Shown: in pieces, positions 38,175 to 46,618 of the stretch
Numbering within the stretch: the first letter of the stretch is position 1
How the letters are laid out: every line of letters starts with the position of its first letter
Assembly (NCBI RefSeq): GCF_900156655.1
Contig: NZ_FTOG01000003.1
Location: forward strand, 124,001-188,000
Direction of reading: 5' to 3'
Source of the DNA: Rhodobacter aestuarii
GTDB lineage: Bacteria; Pseudomonadota; Alphaproteobacteria; Rhodobacterales; Rhodobacteraceae
Length of the DNA: 64,000 bases
Notes under the pieces: generated by a model
What the model saw: the letters and a program-made list of their open reading frames with translations, nothing else
Database searches by the model: none
What the model was told of the DNA's origin: nothing
Translations under genes and position numbers: made by a program

Positions 38175-39100
38175 TCGGCGGCATTGATATCGTCACCCTG
38201 ATTGCTGCTTTGATGGCGGCATCAACACCGGTGTTGCTGGCGGCCACGGGCGAGCTTGTGGCCGAAAAGGCGGGTGTGCTGAACCTTGGCGTGGAAGGTA
38301 TGATGATCTTGGGCGCGGTCGCCGGTTTTGCCACCGCAGTCACCACCGGCAGCCCCGTTTTGGGCTTTATCGGCGGGGCGATTGCCGGGGCGCTTTTGGC
38401 CAGCCTGTTTGCGCTGCTCACTCAGATTTTGCTCTCGAACCAAACCGCCACGGGCCTTGCGCTCACGCTTTTTGGCTTGGGGCTTTCGGCGCTTTTTGGC
38501 AAAGGGTTTGAGGGCATTCGTCCGCCGCCCACCACCAAGATCGACCTTGGCCCCTTAAGCGATATGCCAGTGCTTGGCCCGATCCTCTTCCACCATGACT
38601 GGGTGGTTTATCTCTCGCTGATCCTTGTCGCGGTGACTTGGGCTTTTCTCAAATACTCCCGCATGGGGCTGATCATTCGCGCCGTGGGCGAAAACCACGA
38701 TGCCGCCCATGCGCTTGGCTATCGGGTGATTGCCGTGCGGTTTGCAGCGCTGGCCTTTGGGGGCGCGCTTGCGGGCATGGGGGGGGCTTACCTCAGCCTT
38801 GTGCGCGTGCCGCAATGGACCGAGGGCATGACCGCTGGCGCGGGCTGGATTGCGCTGGCCATCGTGGTCTTTGCCAGCTGGAAGCCTGAGCGGGTGCTGA
38901 TTGGAGCTTACCTCTTTGGCGGCATCACCGCGCTGCAACTCCAGCTTCAGGCCGCGGGCTATGCGATCCCGGTTCACCTTCTGTCGATGGCCCCTTATGT
39001 CATCACCGTGCTTGTGCTGGTGATTTTGTCTGCCACCCACCGCCACGGAGCCCCGGCCGCGCCGGCGGCGCTGGGGCGGTCGTTCCACGCCTCCAACTGA
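38171..39100 (+). CDS. Nucleoside ABC transporter permease (second)
   Basis: This 309-residue permease is the second membrane subunit of the importer. It has the related motif GVLNLGVEGMMILGAVAG (about residues 35-52) and about eight helices. It overlaps the first permease by four bases. The substrate-binding protein gene follows after 66 bases, which include an AGGGAA ribosome-binding site. Confidence 0.92.
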   Translation: MIGGIDIVTLIAALMAASTPVLLAATGELVAEKAGVLNLGVEGMMILGAVAGFATAVTTGSPVLGFIGGAIAGALLASLFALLTQILLSNQTATGLALTLFGLGLSALFGKGFEGIRPPPTTKIDLGPLSDMPVLGPILFHHDWVVYLSLILVAVTWAFLKYSRMGLIIRAVGENHDAAHALGYRVIAVRFAALAFGGALAGMGGAYLSLVRVPQWTEGMTAGAGWIALAIVVFASWKPERVLIGAYLFGGITALQLQLQAAGYAIPVHLLSMAPYVITVLVLVILSATHRHGAPAAPAALGRSFHASN

Positions 39101-39166
39101 GGCACAAACCCCGCCTCGTGCGAGGCAACCACCCGGGCGATGCCGCCCAAAGCAAGGGAAGTTCCC

Positions 39167-40252
39167 ATGGACCGCAGATCCTTTCTGAAAACCACCGCCG
39201 CCACCGCGACGCTTGCCGGGCTCGGCCTGCCCGCTTGGGCCTCGGATGAGCCGCTGAAAATCGGCTTCATCTATGTTGGCCCCGTGGGCGACATGGGCTG
39301 GTCGTATCAGCATGATGTGGGCCGCCGCGCGATCGAAGAAGCGCTCGGTGACAAGGTTCAAACCACCTATATCGAGAACGTGCCGGAAGGCCCGGATGCC
39401 GAACGCGCACTGACCCAGCTTGCGCTCGAAGGCAACCAGCTGATCTTTGCGACCTCGTTTGGCTTCATGGATGCCACCGTCAACGTGGCCGCGAAATTCC
39501 CGAATGTGAAGTTTGAGCACGCCACCGGCTACAAGCGCTCGGAAAACCTTGGCACCTATGACGCGCGCTTCTACGAGGGCCGCGCGATCCAAGGCACCAT
39601 CGCTGGCCGCATGACCAAAACCAACAAAATCGGCTATATCGGCTCCTTCCCGATCCCGGAAGTGATCCAAGGCATCAACGCCGCCTATATCCACGCCAAG
39701 AAGGTGAACCCGGATGTGGAGATCAAAGTGGTCTGGGCCTACACTTGGTTCGACCCTGCGAAAGAAGCCGATGCCGCCGCCGCGCTGATCGCCGAAGGCT
39801 GCGATTTCGTGCTGCAACACACCGACTCGACCGCGCCGCAGGCCAAAGCGCAAGAAGCGGGCAACGTCTACACCTTCGGCCAAGCCTCCGACATGGAAGC
39901 CTTCATGCCGAGCCCGCGTGTCGCCTCGACCATCGACAACTGGGCGCCCTATTACGTCGAACGCGCCACCGCCGCGCTCGAAGGCACCTGGAGCGCCGAC
40001 GCGACTTGGGGCGGCATTGGCACCGGCATGGTGAAAATCGGTGAGATCACCGAGGCCGTTCCTGCCGAAGTGAAAGCCGAAGCCGAAAAACTGATCGAAA
40101 TGATCGGTTCGGGCGAATACCACCCCTTCACCGGCCCGCTGAACAAACAAGACGGCAGCGTCTGGTTGGCGGAAGGCGAAACCCCCGATGATGGCGCGCT
40201 TGCGGGCCTGAATTTCTTTGTGGAAGGCGTTTCGGCTGAAATGCCGAAGTGA
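39167..40252 (+). CDS. BMP-family nucleoside-binding periplasmic protein
   Basis: This 361-residue protein is the solute receptor of the importer and belongs to the Bmp/PnrA family. The N-terminus MDRRSFLKTTAATATLAGLG is a consensus twin-arginine signal (RRSFLK), so it should be exported folded through Tat. The mature part begins KIGFIYVGPVGDMGW, the family's N-terminal lobe motif. Being last in the xdh-transporter operon with its own ribosome-binding site fits the higher dose usual for binding proteins. The ligand is probably a purine or purine nucleoside. Confidence 0.92.
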   Translation: MDRRSFLKTTAATATLAGLGLPAWASDEPLKIGFIYVGPVGDMGWSYQHDVGRRAIEEALGDKVQTTYIENVPEGPDAERALTQLALEGNQLIFATSFGFMDATVNVAAKFPNVKFEHATGYKRSENLGTYDARFYEGRAIQGTIAGRMTKTNKIGYIGSFPIPEVIQGINAAYIHAKKVNPDVEIKVVWAYTWFDPAKEADAAAALIAEGCDFVLQHTDSTAPQAKAQEAGNVYTFGQASDMEAFMPSPRVASTIDNWAPYYVERATAALEGTWSADATWGGIGTGMVKIGEITEAVPAEVKAEAEKLIEMIGSGEYHPFTGPLNKQDGSVWLAEGETPDDGALAGLNFFVEGVSAEMPK

Positions 40253-40278
40253 CCAACGAAAAAATCGTGCTAAGGTTG

Positions 40279-40306
40279 AAGGGTGGACTTATGTCCACCC
40301 TTTTTC
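40279..40306 (+). terminator. Terminator of the xdh/nucleoside importer operon
   Basis: GGGTGGAC and GTCCACCC form a perfect eight-base-pair stem, extended by two A-T pairs, with a TTAT loop, followed by TTTTT. It lies about 27 bases after the binding-protein stop codon. Confidence 0.93.
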
Positions 40307-40348
40307 GTTTTCCTTGAAGGCAATGCGACACATCTTCGCAACTCGTGC

Positions 40349-40385
40349 TTGACAGCCGCACCCTTCATATTCAGAGATATGCATG
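40349..40385 (+). promoter_or_regulatory. sqr promoter region with possible SqrR-type site
   Basis: A consensus TTGACA lies at 40349-40354. Downstream, ATTC (40369-40372), eight bases and GCAT (40381-40384) match the ATTC-N8-GAAT pattern I recall for the R. capsulatus sulfide repressor SqrR in seven of eight positions. A CATAT/ATATG inverted repeat (40366-40381) overlaps it. No good -10 sits at 17 bases, so the promoter itself is tentative. Confidence 0.35.
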
Positions 40386-40427
40386 AAAATGGGCTTTGGC
40401 CCACAGCCAGTTCAGGGGAGGGACAGC

Positions 40428-41711
40428 ATGGCTCATATCGTGGTTCTTGGCGCCGGTCTTGGAGGTGCCATTATGGCCTACGAATTGCGCGAACAGGTGC
40501 GCAAGGAAGACAAGATCACCGTCATCACCAAAGACCCGCATTACCACTTTGTGCCTTCGAACCCGTGGGTCGCCGTGGGCTGGCGGAGCCGTAAAGAAAT
40601 CACCGTCGACCTTGCGCCGACGATGAAAAAGAAAAATATCGACTTCATTCCGGTGGCTGCCGAAAAGCTGCATCCGGAGGAAAACCGGGTTGAATTGGTC
40701 AACGGCCAATCGGTCAGCTACGATTACATCGTCATCGCCACAGGCCCGGAACTCGCCTTTGATGAGATCGAAGGCTTTGGCCCCGATGGCTTTACCCAAT
40801 CCATCTGCCACATCGACCATGCCGAAGATGCGCGCGTGGCCTTTGAGCGGTTTTGCGAAAACCCCGGCCCGATCATCATCGGTGCGGTGCAAGGCGCAAG
40901 CTGCTACGGCCCTGCTTATGAGTTCACCTTCATCCTCGACACCGCGCTGCGCAAAGCCAAAATCCGCGACAAGGTGCCGATGACCTTCATCACCTCGGAA
41001 CCCTATGTGGGCCACCTTGGTCTTGATGGCGTGGGCGACACGAAGGGCCTTCTCGAATCCAACATGCGCGAGAAGCACATCAAATATATGACCTCGTGCC
41101 GCGTCAAAAAGGTCGAAGACGGCAAGATGATCGTTGAGGAAATCAACGATGATGGTTCCGTCAAAGCCGAGAAAGAAATGCCCTTTGGCTATGCGATGAT
41201 GCTGCCCGCCTTCCGCGGCATCAAACCGCTGATGGGGCTTGAGGGGCTGGTAAACCCGCGCGGCTTTGTGATCGTGGACCAGCACCAGCAAAACCCGAAA
41301 TACAAAAACGTCTTTGCTGTGGGCGTTTGTGTGGCGATCCCGCCTGTGGTGCCGACGCCCGTGCCCTGCGGTGTGCCGAAAACTGGCTTCATGATTGAAT
41401 CGATGGTCACCGCCACCGCCCATAACGTGGGCCGGATCGTGCGTGGGCTAGAGGCCGATGAGGTCGGCACTTGGAACGCGGTCTGTCTGGCCGACTTCGG
41501 CGACCAAGGCATTGCTTTCGTGGCGCAACCGCAAATCCCGCCGCGCAATGTCAACTGGTCGGCGCAAGGCAAATGGGTGCATTGGGCGAAAGAAGGGTTT
41601 GAGCGCTACTTCATGCACAAGCTGCGCCGTGGCACCTCGGAAACCTTCTATGAAAAGGCGGCGATGAAGGCGCTTGGCATCGACAAGCTGAAAGCCGTCA
41701 AAAAAGGCTAA
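40428..41711 (+). CDS. sqr: Sulfide:quinone oxidoreductase (type I)
   Basis: Sqr oxidises sulfide to polysulfur and reduces the quinone pool at the periplasmic face of the membrane. The 427-residue flavoprotein starts with the FAD Rossmann motif VVLGAGLGGAI and has the three catalytic cysteines at C127 (SICHIDH), C159 (ASCYGPA) and C353 (NAVCLAD), the same numbers as in R. capsulatus Sqr. PTPVPCGVPKTGFMIE is the quinone-side motif. ATG 40428 has GGGAGGGA upstream; an ATG at 40383 in the same frame is less likely. A strong terminator follows. Confidence 0.94.
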   Translation: MAHIVVLGAGLGGAIMAYELREQVRKEDKITVITKDPHYHFVPSNPWVAVGWRSRKEITVDLAPTMKKKNIDFIPVAAEKLHPEENRVELVNGQSVSYDYIVIATGPELAFDEIEGFGPDGFTQSICHIDHAEDARVAFERFCENPGPIIIGAVQGASCYGPAYEFTFILDTALRKAKIRDKVPMTFITSEPYVGHLGLDGVGDTKGLLESNMREKHIKYMTSCRVKKVEDGKMIVEEINDDGSVKAEKEMPFGYAMMLPAFRGIKPLMGLEGLVNPRGFVIVDQHQQNPKYKNVFAVGVCVAIPPVVPTPVPCGVPKTGFMIESMVTATAHNVGRIVRGLEADEVGTWNAVCLADFGDQGIAFVAQPQIPPRNVNWSAQGKWVHWAKEGFERYFMHKLRRGTSETFYEKAAMKALGIDKLKAVKKG

Positions 41712-41733
41712 GCGCAGCCCTTGCAAAAACGAC

Positions 41734-41760
41734 GGGCGCAGCCTTAGCTGCGCCCTTTTT
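41734..41760. terminator. Terminator between convergent sqr and M75 genes
   Basis: GGGCGCAGC and GCTGCGCCC form a perfect nine-base-pair stem with a CTTA loop. On the plus strand TTTTT follows directly; on the minus strand the stem is followed by GTCGTTTTTG. It can serve both genes. Confidence 0.92.
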
Positions 41761-41767
41761 CATGTGA

Positions 41768-42574
41768 TCAGATCAGACCAAGGCGGCCGCGCAGGGTGGA
41801 AAGATCTTCCGCCAGCGTGTTGACCAGTGCCGAAAGACGGCGGCGATCCTCATCGCTGAGGTGCTCATAGCTCACGAACCCCTCACCCTCGCGGTATTTG
41901 CCAAGCGTGTCGCGGACCTTGTCAAAGTTCCCCTCGACCGAGTTCAGGAAGGCTTCGTCTTCCACATGCGGGGCAAAGAGCTCGACAATCTTCCACGCGC
42001 CATCAAAGTTGCCGTGGAAATCCCACAAATCGGTGCGCGAATAGCGGTCTTCCTCGCCCGAGATTTTGGTGGCGGCGACTTCTTCCATCAGCACCGAAGC
42101 CCCGCCCACAACAACAGCCGGCGGGAAGGTCAGGCTGTCGATCCGGCGGGCCAGTTCTTCAATATCGGCCTGAAGCTTGTCCGCGATTTCCGTCACATGG
42201 TCGGTTTTGCCTTCGACCCAAAGCGCATATTCCAGACGGTGGAAGCCGGTGAATTCTGGATCCGCCTCGGCCTGTTCATAATCATCGGCGCGCGCATCAA
42301 TCGGCGCATCAAGATCGGCAAACAGTTCTGCCACCGGCTCGATCCGCTCATAGCTGAGCCGGGTGGGGGCAAAAAGCGCTTTGGCTTTTTCAATCTCACC
42401 CGCTTTCACCGCTTCGGTGAAGGCGCGGGTTTCCTCGACCAACACATCGGTGTTTTCCGAGACATAGAGTTTGTATTCGGCAATCGGGCCAACAAGGTCG
42501 AGCGGCGCTTGTTCGGCGAGTGCGGGCGCGGTGGTCGTGGCCAGAAGGGCAGCAAAAAGCGGCAGGGTTTTCAT
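41768..42574 (-). CDS. Stand-alone M75 (imelysin-like) EfeM-type iron protein
   Basis: This 268-residue periplasmic protein has a signal peptide (residues 1-20, APALA-EQ cleavage site) and one M75/imelysin-like domain without a cupredoxin. It keeps the family HxxE motif as H112-R-L-E115 (FHRLEYALW), the presumed metal site of the EfeO/EfeM group. It is the last gene of the efe set, 15 bases after efeB. It probably binds ferric or ferrous iron in the periplasm for EfeU. Starts at 42574 or 42583 are both possible; AAGGA sits before 42574. Confidence 0.85.
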   Translation of the reverse strand: MKTLPLFAALLATTTAPALAEQAPLDLVGPIAEYKLYVSENTDVLVEETRAFTEAVKAGEIEKAKALFAPTRLSYERIEPVAELFADLDAPIDARADDYEQAEADPEFTGFHRLEYALWVEGKTDHVTEIADKLQADIEELARRIDSLTFPPAVVVGGASVLMEEVAATKISGEEDRYSRTDLWDFHGNFDGAWKIVELFAPHVEDEAFLNSVEGNFDKVRDTLGKYREGEGFVSYEHLSDEDRRRLSALVNTLAEDLSTLRGRLGLI

Positions 42575-42589
42575 CGGTTGCATCCTTTC

Positions 42590-43873
42590 TCAGGTCTTGC
42601 TTGGGGTGCGGCCAATGGCGTCGATCAGCTGGCGGCCAAGATAGTCATCGGGGGCGTTTGAAAAGCCGGGCGGGGCAAAGAAGTAGCCGCCCCCAACGGG
42701 TTTGATATATTCTTCAAGAGGTTCGCCATTGAGGCGCGTTTGCGCGGCAATGAAGCCCTCGTTCAAGCTCGCTTGATAGGCGATGAACAACAGCCCCTGA
42801 TCGAGCTGGCCCGAACGCGTCACCCCGTTGGAATAGTTGAAGGGACGACGCAGCATCAGATGCCGTTCGCCGCCTGCATCACGCGGGTTCGCCAGCCGAA
42901 TATGACTATCAAGCGGGGTCAGATCGCCTGCCGGGTCGGCAGCATATTCGGGGGTGTCTGCCTCAGAGCCGGTTGGATGATCCAGCGGCGCGCCGGTCAC
43001 TTTGGTGCGCCCCATGATCCGCTCTTGCTCCAACAGCGGTGCACGGTCCCAGCGTTCAACAAAATTGCGGATCACGCGCACCGCCATATAGCTGCCGCCT
43101 GCGGCCCAGCCCGGCCCCTGCACCCAAAGCACACGCTCCATCAGCGCAGCATCCGCCGGGTCGGGGTTCGCCGAGCCATCGCGGAAGCCAAGGAAATTGC
43201 GCGCCGATTCCACCACACCGGGCGGTTGCGGCGCGATCACCGGCACATTGCCCTCTTGCTTCCAGCGCAGCACCAATTGGTCGGGCAGGTTCTTCAAGAT
43301 ATCGCGCAAGGCGTGGATGATCGTGTCTTGCGTATTGGCGCAGATTTGCAGCGCAATATCACCGTGGCACTGATCAGCGTCGAGCGCGTCATTCGGGAAG
43401 GAGGTCATCCGCGCCAATTGCGCGGGGCGATGCGGCGCCAGCCAAGGATGGCGTTCAAACAGCGAAGCCCCTAGGCCCAGCGTGATGGTGAGTGCGTCCG
43501 GGCGCAGCACCGGACCCAAAATGCCGCTATCGGCAGGCGGCAGTTTCGGGTCGAGTTCGGGCACCGCGCCACCGCTTGTCAGAAAACGAATGCGCTCGGT
43601 CAGGCGGCGCAACAACCGCTCCAAATCCGCAGGCGTATCTACAATGGCGTCAAAGCTTGCCACCATGCCCCAAGCCGGGCGGTTGGTTGCAATACCGGGC
43701 TGATGCAGCCCATAGGGTGAAACCCTATCCTCCGCCGAAGCGGCGCCTTGTTGCGGTGCGGCTGTGACTTGTGCTGTCTCCGCCCGCGCTGCCCCCAAAG
43801 CGAAGGGACAGGTTGCAAGACCCAAGCCCAGCCCCTTGAGCAGGGCTCGGCGGCTTTCGTTCATCTCGGACAT
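42590..43873 (-). CDS. efeB: Dye-decolorizing peroxidase EfeB
   Basis: EfeB is a haem peroxidase of the DyP family exported by Tat and linked to EfeUO iron uptake, where it may oxidise Fe2+ or act on haem. The 427-residue protein has a twin-arginine signal (ESRRALLKGLGLGL), the DyP GxxDG motif as GFRDGSANP, and the proximal haem histidine in DSHIRLANPRD. ATG 43873 lies two bases after the efeO stop and has GGAG upstream; ATG 43864 is an alternative. Confidence 0.93.
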   Translation of the reverse strand: MSEMNESRRALLKGLGLGLATCPFALGAARAETAQVTAAPQQGAASAEDRVSPYGLHQPGIATNRPAWGMVASFDAIVDTPADLERLLRRLTERIRFLTSGGAVPELDPKLPPADSGILGPVLRPDALTITLGLGASLFERHPWLAPHRPAQLARMTSFPNDALDADQCHGDIALQICANTQDTIIHALRDILKNLPDQLVLRWKQEGNVPVIAPQPPGVVESARNFLGFRDGSANPDPADAALMERVLWVQGPGWAAGGSYMAVRVIRNFVERWDRAPLLEQERIMGRTKVTGAPLDHPTGSEADTPEYAADPAGDLTPLDSHIRLANPRDAGGERHLMLRRPFNYSNGVTRSGQLDQGLLFIAYQASLNEGFIAAQTRLNGEPLEEYIKPVGGGYFFAPPGFSNAPDDYLGRQLIDAIGRTPSKT

Positions 43874-43874
43874 T

Positions 43875-45014
43875 TTAAATCTCCAACGACAAGGCCCGGT
43901 TGACCCGTGAAAGCGCATCGGCCAAGGCGCCAAAGGCAGTGGCGCTGGCAACAGGGTCATAGGGGGTTGCGGTGACAATTTGCTCCGCCGCGCCGAAGGC
44001 GGCCTCGATGGCTTGGCCTAAAGCAGCATCGGCCCCGGCAATCAGCGGGAGTTCCGCGGCCATGGAGCGTTTGAGGCCGTCGAGCGCTGCGCCGAGCAAA
44101 GCGGCATCTGCCCCCGCATGGCGCGAAAGCCCCGCCGCAATTTGCCCCTCGGCCAGAATACTTGCCTGTTTCGCAGCATCCGCCGCCATATCTGCAGGGG
44201 CAGCTTTCAAGGCTTTGATCCGGGCTTGCAAAGCGCTTGCATCTTCGACCAAGGCATCAGCCAGCGGGGCAAGACCCGCAGCCGAGCCTTGCGCAAACAA
44301 CGCATATTCGATCCGAGTGAGCCCGATAAAGCCGAGATCAGTCTCGCCATCCACCAGCATTTCGGGATGTGGCGCGATACGGTTTGTCAAATCTGCCGCG
44401 CGCAAAGACACCGGGCCAAGCCGTGCCCAATCTTGCGCGGCGCTCAGCCATGCGGTTTTCGCCCCATCCAAATCACCGGTCACCAATGCCGCATGCAAGG
44501 CTTTGGTAGATTTTGCGAATTTGGAACCTGCGCGCATCAATTGCACTTTCCGCTCGGCCAAGGGGCCGACAAATTCCGCCACCGGCGGGGCCGTTCGCGC
44601 CGCTTCACTGGCTGCGGTGGGGAGCACTTCAAGGCTTCCACGCGGGCTTGAAAGAAGCCCACAGGTGATTTCATAGCTGCCGGGTTTGAGCACTTCGGTC
44701 AGGCTGGCGGAAAAACCCGGCGCAATGTTTTCGCGCTCGGCTACCACCATTACCCCATCCAGAATTTCCCATTCCAAGGGCCGATCCGAGGCATTGATGA
44801 TCTGAAAGGTCGTTTTACCGGCGGGCAGTTCAAGCGCGAAAGGCGCGCAGGTGTTGCCATCGACGGTAATCACCGTCGCATCGTCTGTAACCGGATTGAT
44901 GCCCGCAGACACGCTCCAGAAAATCCCAATGCCGCCCATCGTCGCGATCACGCCTGCGGCGATCAACGTGTTCGACAATTTGCTCGACGGGGCCTGTTGC
45001 TCAGACGTGGTCAT
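43875..45014 (-). CDS. efeO: EfeO-type iron-binding protein, cupredoxin plus degenerate M75
   Basis: This 379-residue protein has an N-terminal membrane anchor or signal (residues 14-37), an EfeO-type cupredoxin domain (about 46-132, with C56 and C118) and an M75 domain (about 145-379). It should present iron to EfeU in the periplasm. The M75 HxxE motif is replaced by T233-R-I-E236 (GLTRIEYALF), so the histidine is lost, while the stand-alone M75 gene two genes down keeps it. It starts three bases after efeU stops and is tightly coupled to efeB. Confidence 0.88.
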   Translation of the reverse strand: MTTSEQQAPSSKLSNTLIAAGVIATMGGIGIFWSVSAGINPVTDDATVITVDGNTCAPFALELPAGKTTFQIINASDRPLEWEILDGVMVVAERENIAPGFSASLTEVLKPGSYEITCGLLSSPRGSLEVLPTAASEAARTAPPVAEFVGPLAERKVQLMRAGSKFAKSTKALHAALVTGDLDGAKTAWLSAAQDWARLGPVSLRAADLTNRIAPHPEMLVDGETDLGFIGLTRIEYALFAQGSAAGLAPLADALVEDASALQARIKALKAAPADMAADAAKQASILAEGQIAAGLSRHAGADAALLGAALDGLKRSMAAELPLIAGADAALGQAIEAAFGAAEQIVTATPYDPVASATAFGALADALSRVNRALSLEI

Positions 45015-45017
45015 GGA

Positions 45018-45851
45018 TCAAGCCTCTTGCGGTTGGGCAACGGGGGCGGGGCGCAGGAAGAACGGCAAGGTCAGCGCCAAGAACACCGCCCAAGCCAGAA
45101 CCTCGCCAAGGCTGGGGGTTTCGTGATAGCCAAAGAGCGCGGCAAGGATGGAGCCCAAGACCGAAGACATCGGCAGCACTTGGCTCAGATCCCATGCGGG
45201 GGTGAGCGCAAGGTTCCACAGCCCCGCCTCATGCAGGCTGCGCAGCCCGCCCGAAAAGAGCCCCGCCGCCACGAAAAGGATGAAGAGCCCCGAGACGCGG
45301 AAGAAAAGCCGCAGGTTGAGCCGCAAGCCGCCCGCGTAAATGCCCCAACCGAGCGCGATGGAAAGAACAATCCCGGCCAACGCCGCCAAAGGTGCCTCTG
45401 GCCCCGGTGCTTGCTGGAAGATGGCGAGCAGGAAGAAAACCGATTCCAGCCCTTCGCGCGCCACCGCAAAGAACGACATCGCAATCAACGCCCAAACGGT
45501 GCCCTGCCCCGGACCCGACCGCGCAAAGGCCGCCTCGACCCCGCTTTCCAGCGTGTCACGAATTGAGCGGGCAGCAGCACGCATCCAAAACACCATCCAC
45601 ACCAGCACGCCCACTGCGATAAAAGCGACCACCGCTTCAAACGCCTCTTGTGCGCGCTGCGGGAAGCCCGCCTGCATCGCCTGAAGCCCCGCGCCGACAA
45701 AAAGCGACAGCGCCACCGCAAAGAGCACCCCCACCCAGATCGTTTTGATCCACGCGCCGCGCCCGGTGCGCTTGAGATAGGTGGCGATGATCGCCACCAC
45801 CAGCGCGGCCTCTAGCCCTTCGCGCAGCATGATCAACAAGGGGGCAAGCAT
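45018..45851 (-). CDS. efeU: Iron permease EfeU (FTR1 family)
   Basis: EfeU is the inner-membrane iron permease homologous to yeast Ftr1. The 277-residue protein has about seven helices and two REGLE motifs: REGLEAALV (residues 10-18) and AREGLESVF (about 145-153), the iron-binding sites of the family. The start at ATG 45851 places the first REGLE in helix 1; longer in-frame starts break this. It heads efeU-efeO-efeB and the M75 gene, with a likely promoter just upstream. Confidence 0.94.
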   Translation of the reverse strand: MLAPLLIMLREGLEAALVVAIIATYLKRTGRGAWIKTIWVGVLFAVALSLFVGAGLQAMQAGFPQRAQEAFEAVVAFIAVGVLVWMVFWMRAAARSIRDTLESGVEAAFARSGPGQGTVWALIAMSFFAVAREGLESVFFLLAIFQQAPGPEAPLAALAGIVLSIALGWGIYAGGLRLNLRLFFRVSGLFILFVAAGLFSGGLRSLHEAGLWNLALTPAWDLSQVLPMSSVLGSILAALFGYHETPSLGEVLAWAVFLALTLPFFLRPAPVAQPQEA

Positions 45852-45881
45852 GACGGCTCCGACATTCCTTACTTTTCCTGT

Positions 45882-45910
45882 CGGATACTTTTTCAAAGTG
45901 ATTTAGTCAA
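45882..45910 (-). promoter_or_regulatory. Predicted efeU promoter
   Basis: On the minus strand TTGACT (45910-45905) and TATCCG (45887-45882) are 17 bases apart. The -35 overlaps the near-palindrome TGACTAAATCA (45909-45899), which could be an operator. It does not fit the iron-box patterns I know (RirA TGA-N9-TCA, Irr, Fur), so the regulator is unknown. Confidence 0.45.
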
Positions 45911-45969
45911 CAAATATGTTTGAACGTGAGATTCATCGTTTCATCGGCATGTCGATAAGATCGGCGTGA

Positions 45970-46003
45970 AACAAAACGGGCGCAGCCTTGGCCGCGCCCG
46001 TCC
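45970..46003 (-). terminator. Terminator between the cupredoxin gene and efeU
   Basis: On the minus strand ACGGGCGC and GCGCCCGT pair over eight bases around a ten-base loop and are followed by TTTGTTT. It begins about 27 bases after the cupredoxin stop and suggests that efeU has its own promoter. Confidence 0.75.
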
Positions 46004-46029
46004 AATCCTTCGCTTTTTTCGCCAATCAC

Positions 46030-46494
46030 TCAGCGCTGGATGATCGTCACAGGCAAGACTTCGATCTCCCCCTTCGGCGCAGCGGTCGAGCCGCAAATGA
46101 GTTGGTAGTCTCCTGCGATCATCTCTTGGGTGACGGCGGCGGCGGTGCCCGGGGCGATACCCGTTTGTCCGGCGACCACCTCGCCATCGCGCAAGATTTG
46201 CCAATCGAGCGGCTGGGCGGAGCGATTGACAATATTGTAAGTCGCTGTGCCCGCACGCATTTTGAGCGCAGAGGGTGTACAACCGCTGCCATCGACCGAA
46301 ATCGTGATCCCTGCCATCGTCATGGCGGTATTGCGGGCATGAACGTTCCACGCCATCTCAAACCCGCCGATGGCGAGCGCGATGCCGATGGCGATGCCAT
46401 AGCTATAGGTATTTCCGATCCCGCGGCTTGCCGCCATCGTGCTGGCAGGTTTGGTGGTGTCCATCTCAGTCTTTGAAGTGTCTGAGGTCGTCAT
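46030..46494 (-). CDS. Stand-alone EfeO-type cupredoxin protein
   Basis: This 154-residue protein has an N-terminal membrane anchor (about residues 30-48) and one cupredoxin domain (about 62-150) that closely parallels the EfeO N-domain: VDGSGCTPSALKMRAGTATYNI against VDGNTCAPF and so on, with paired C72 and C134. It has no M75 domain. It likely binds copper or iron in the periplasm and serves the adjacent EfeU system, but a terminator hairpin separates it from efeU. AAGAGG precedes ATG 46494. Confidence 0.82.
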   Translation of the reverse strand: MTTSDTSKTEMDTTKPASTMAASRGIGNTYSYGIAIGIALAIGGFEMAWNVHARNTAMTMAGITISVDGSGCTPSALKMRAGTATYNIVNRSAQPLDWQILRDGEVVAGQTGIAPGTAAAVTQEMIAGDYQLICGSTAAPKGEIEVLPVTIIQR

Positions 46495-46534
46495 TCGTCA
46501 GGCCTCTTCATGGTTGGAAAATCGGTGCAGACGC

Positions 46535-46581
46535 AAGAAAAGCCGATGCGTGCTTTTCTTGAGGATAGAGCGCATCGGCTT
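46535..46581 (-). terminator. Terminator of the GGDEF-EAL gene
   Basis: On the minus strand AAGCCGATGCG and CGCATCGGCTT pair perfectly over 11 bases around a 20-base loop and are followed by TTCTTGC. It starts about 38 bases after the stop of the GGDEF-EAL gene. Confidence 0.7.
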
Positions 46582-46618
46582 GCTGCCAAGGCTCGGGCGG
46601 CGCAACAGGCGGCTTCGC

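Noticed and set aside
38555-40150. A 531-codon open frame on the minus strand
   Set aside because: It is antisense to the second permease and the BMP receptor, both well supported. Composition is that of a shadow frame.
43875-45014. EfeO as a pseudogene because of the lost HxxE histidine
   Set aside because: The frame is intact over 379 residues, the cupredoxin part looks conserved and the gene is tightly packed in the operon, so functional change is more likely than decay.
45852-45975. Fur, Irr or RirA box in front of efeU
   Set aside because: TGACTAAATCA is palindromic but has a five-base spacer between TGA and TCA, and no Fur- or Irr-like sequence was seen, so no regulator is assigned.
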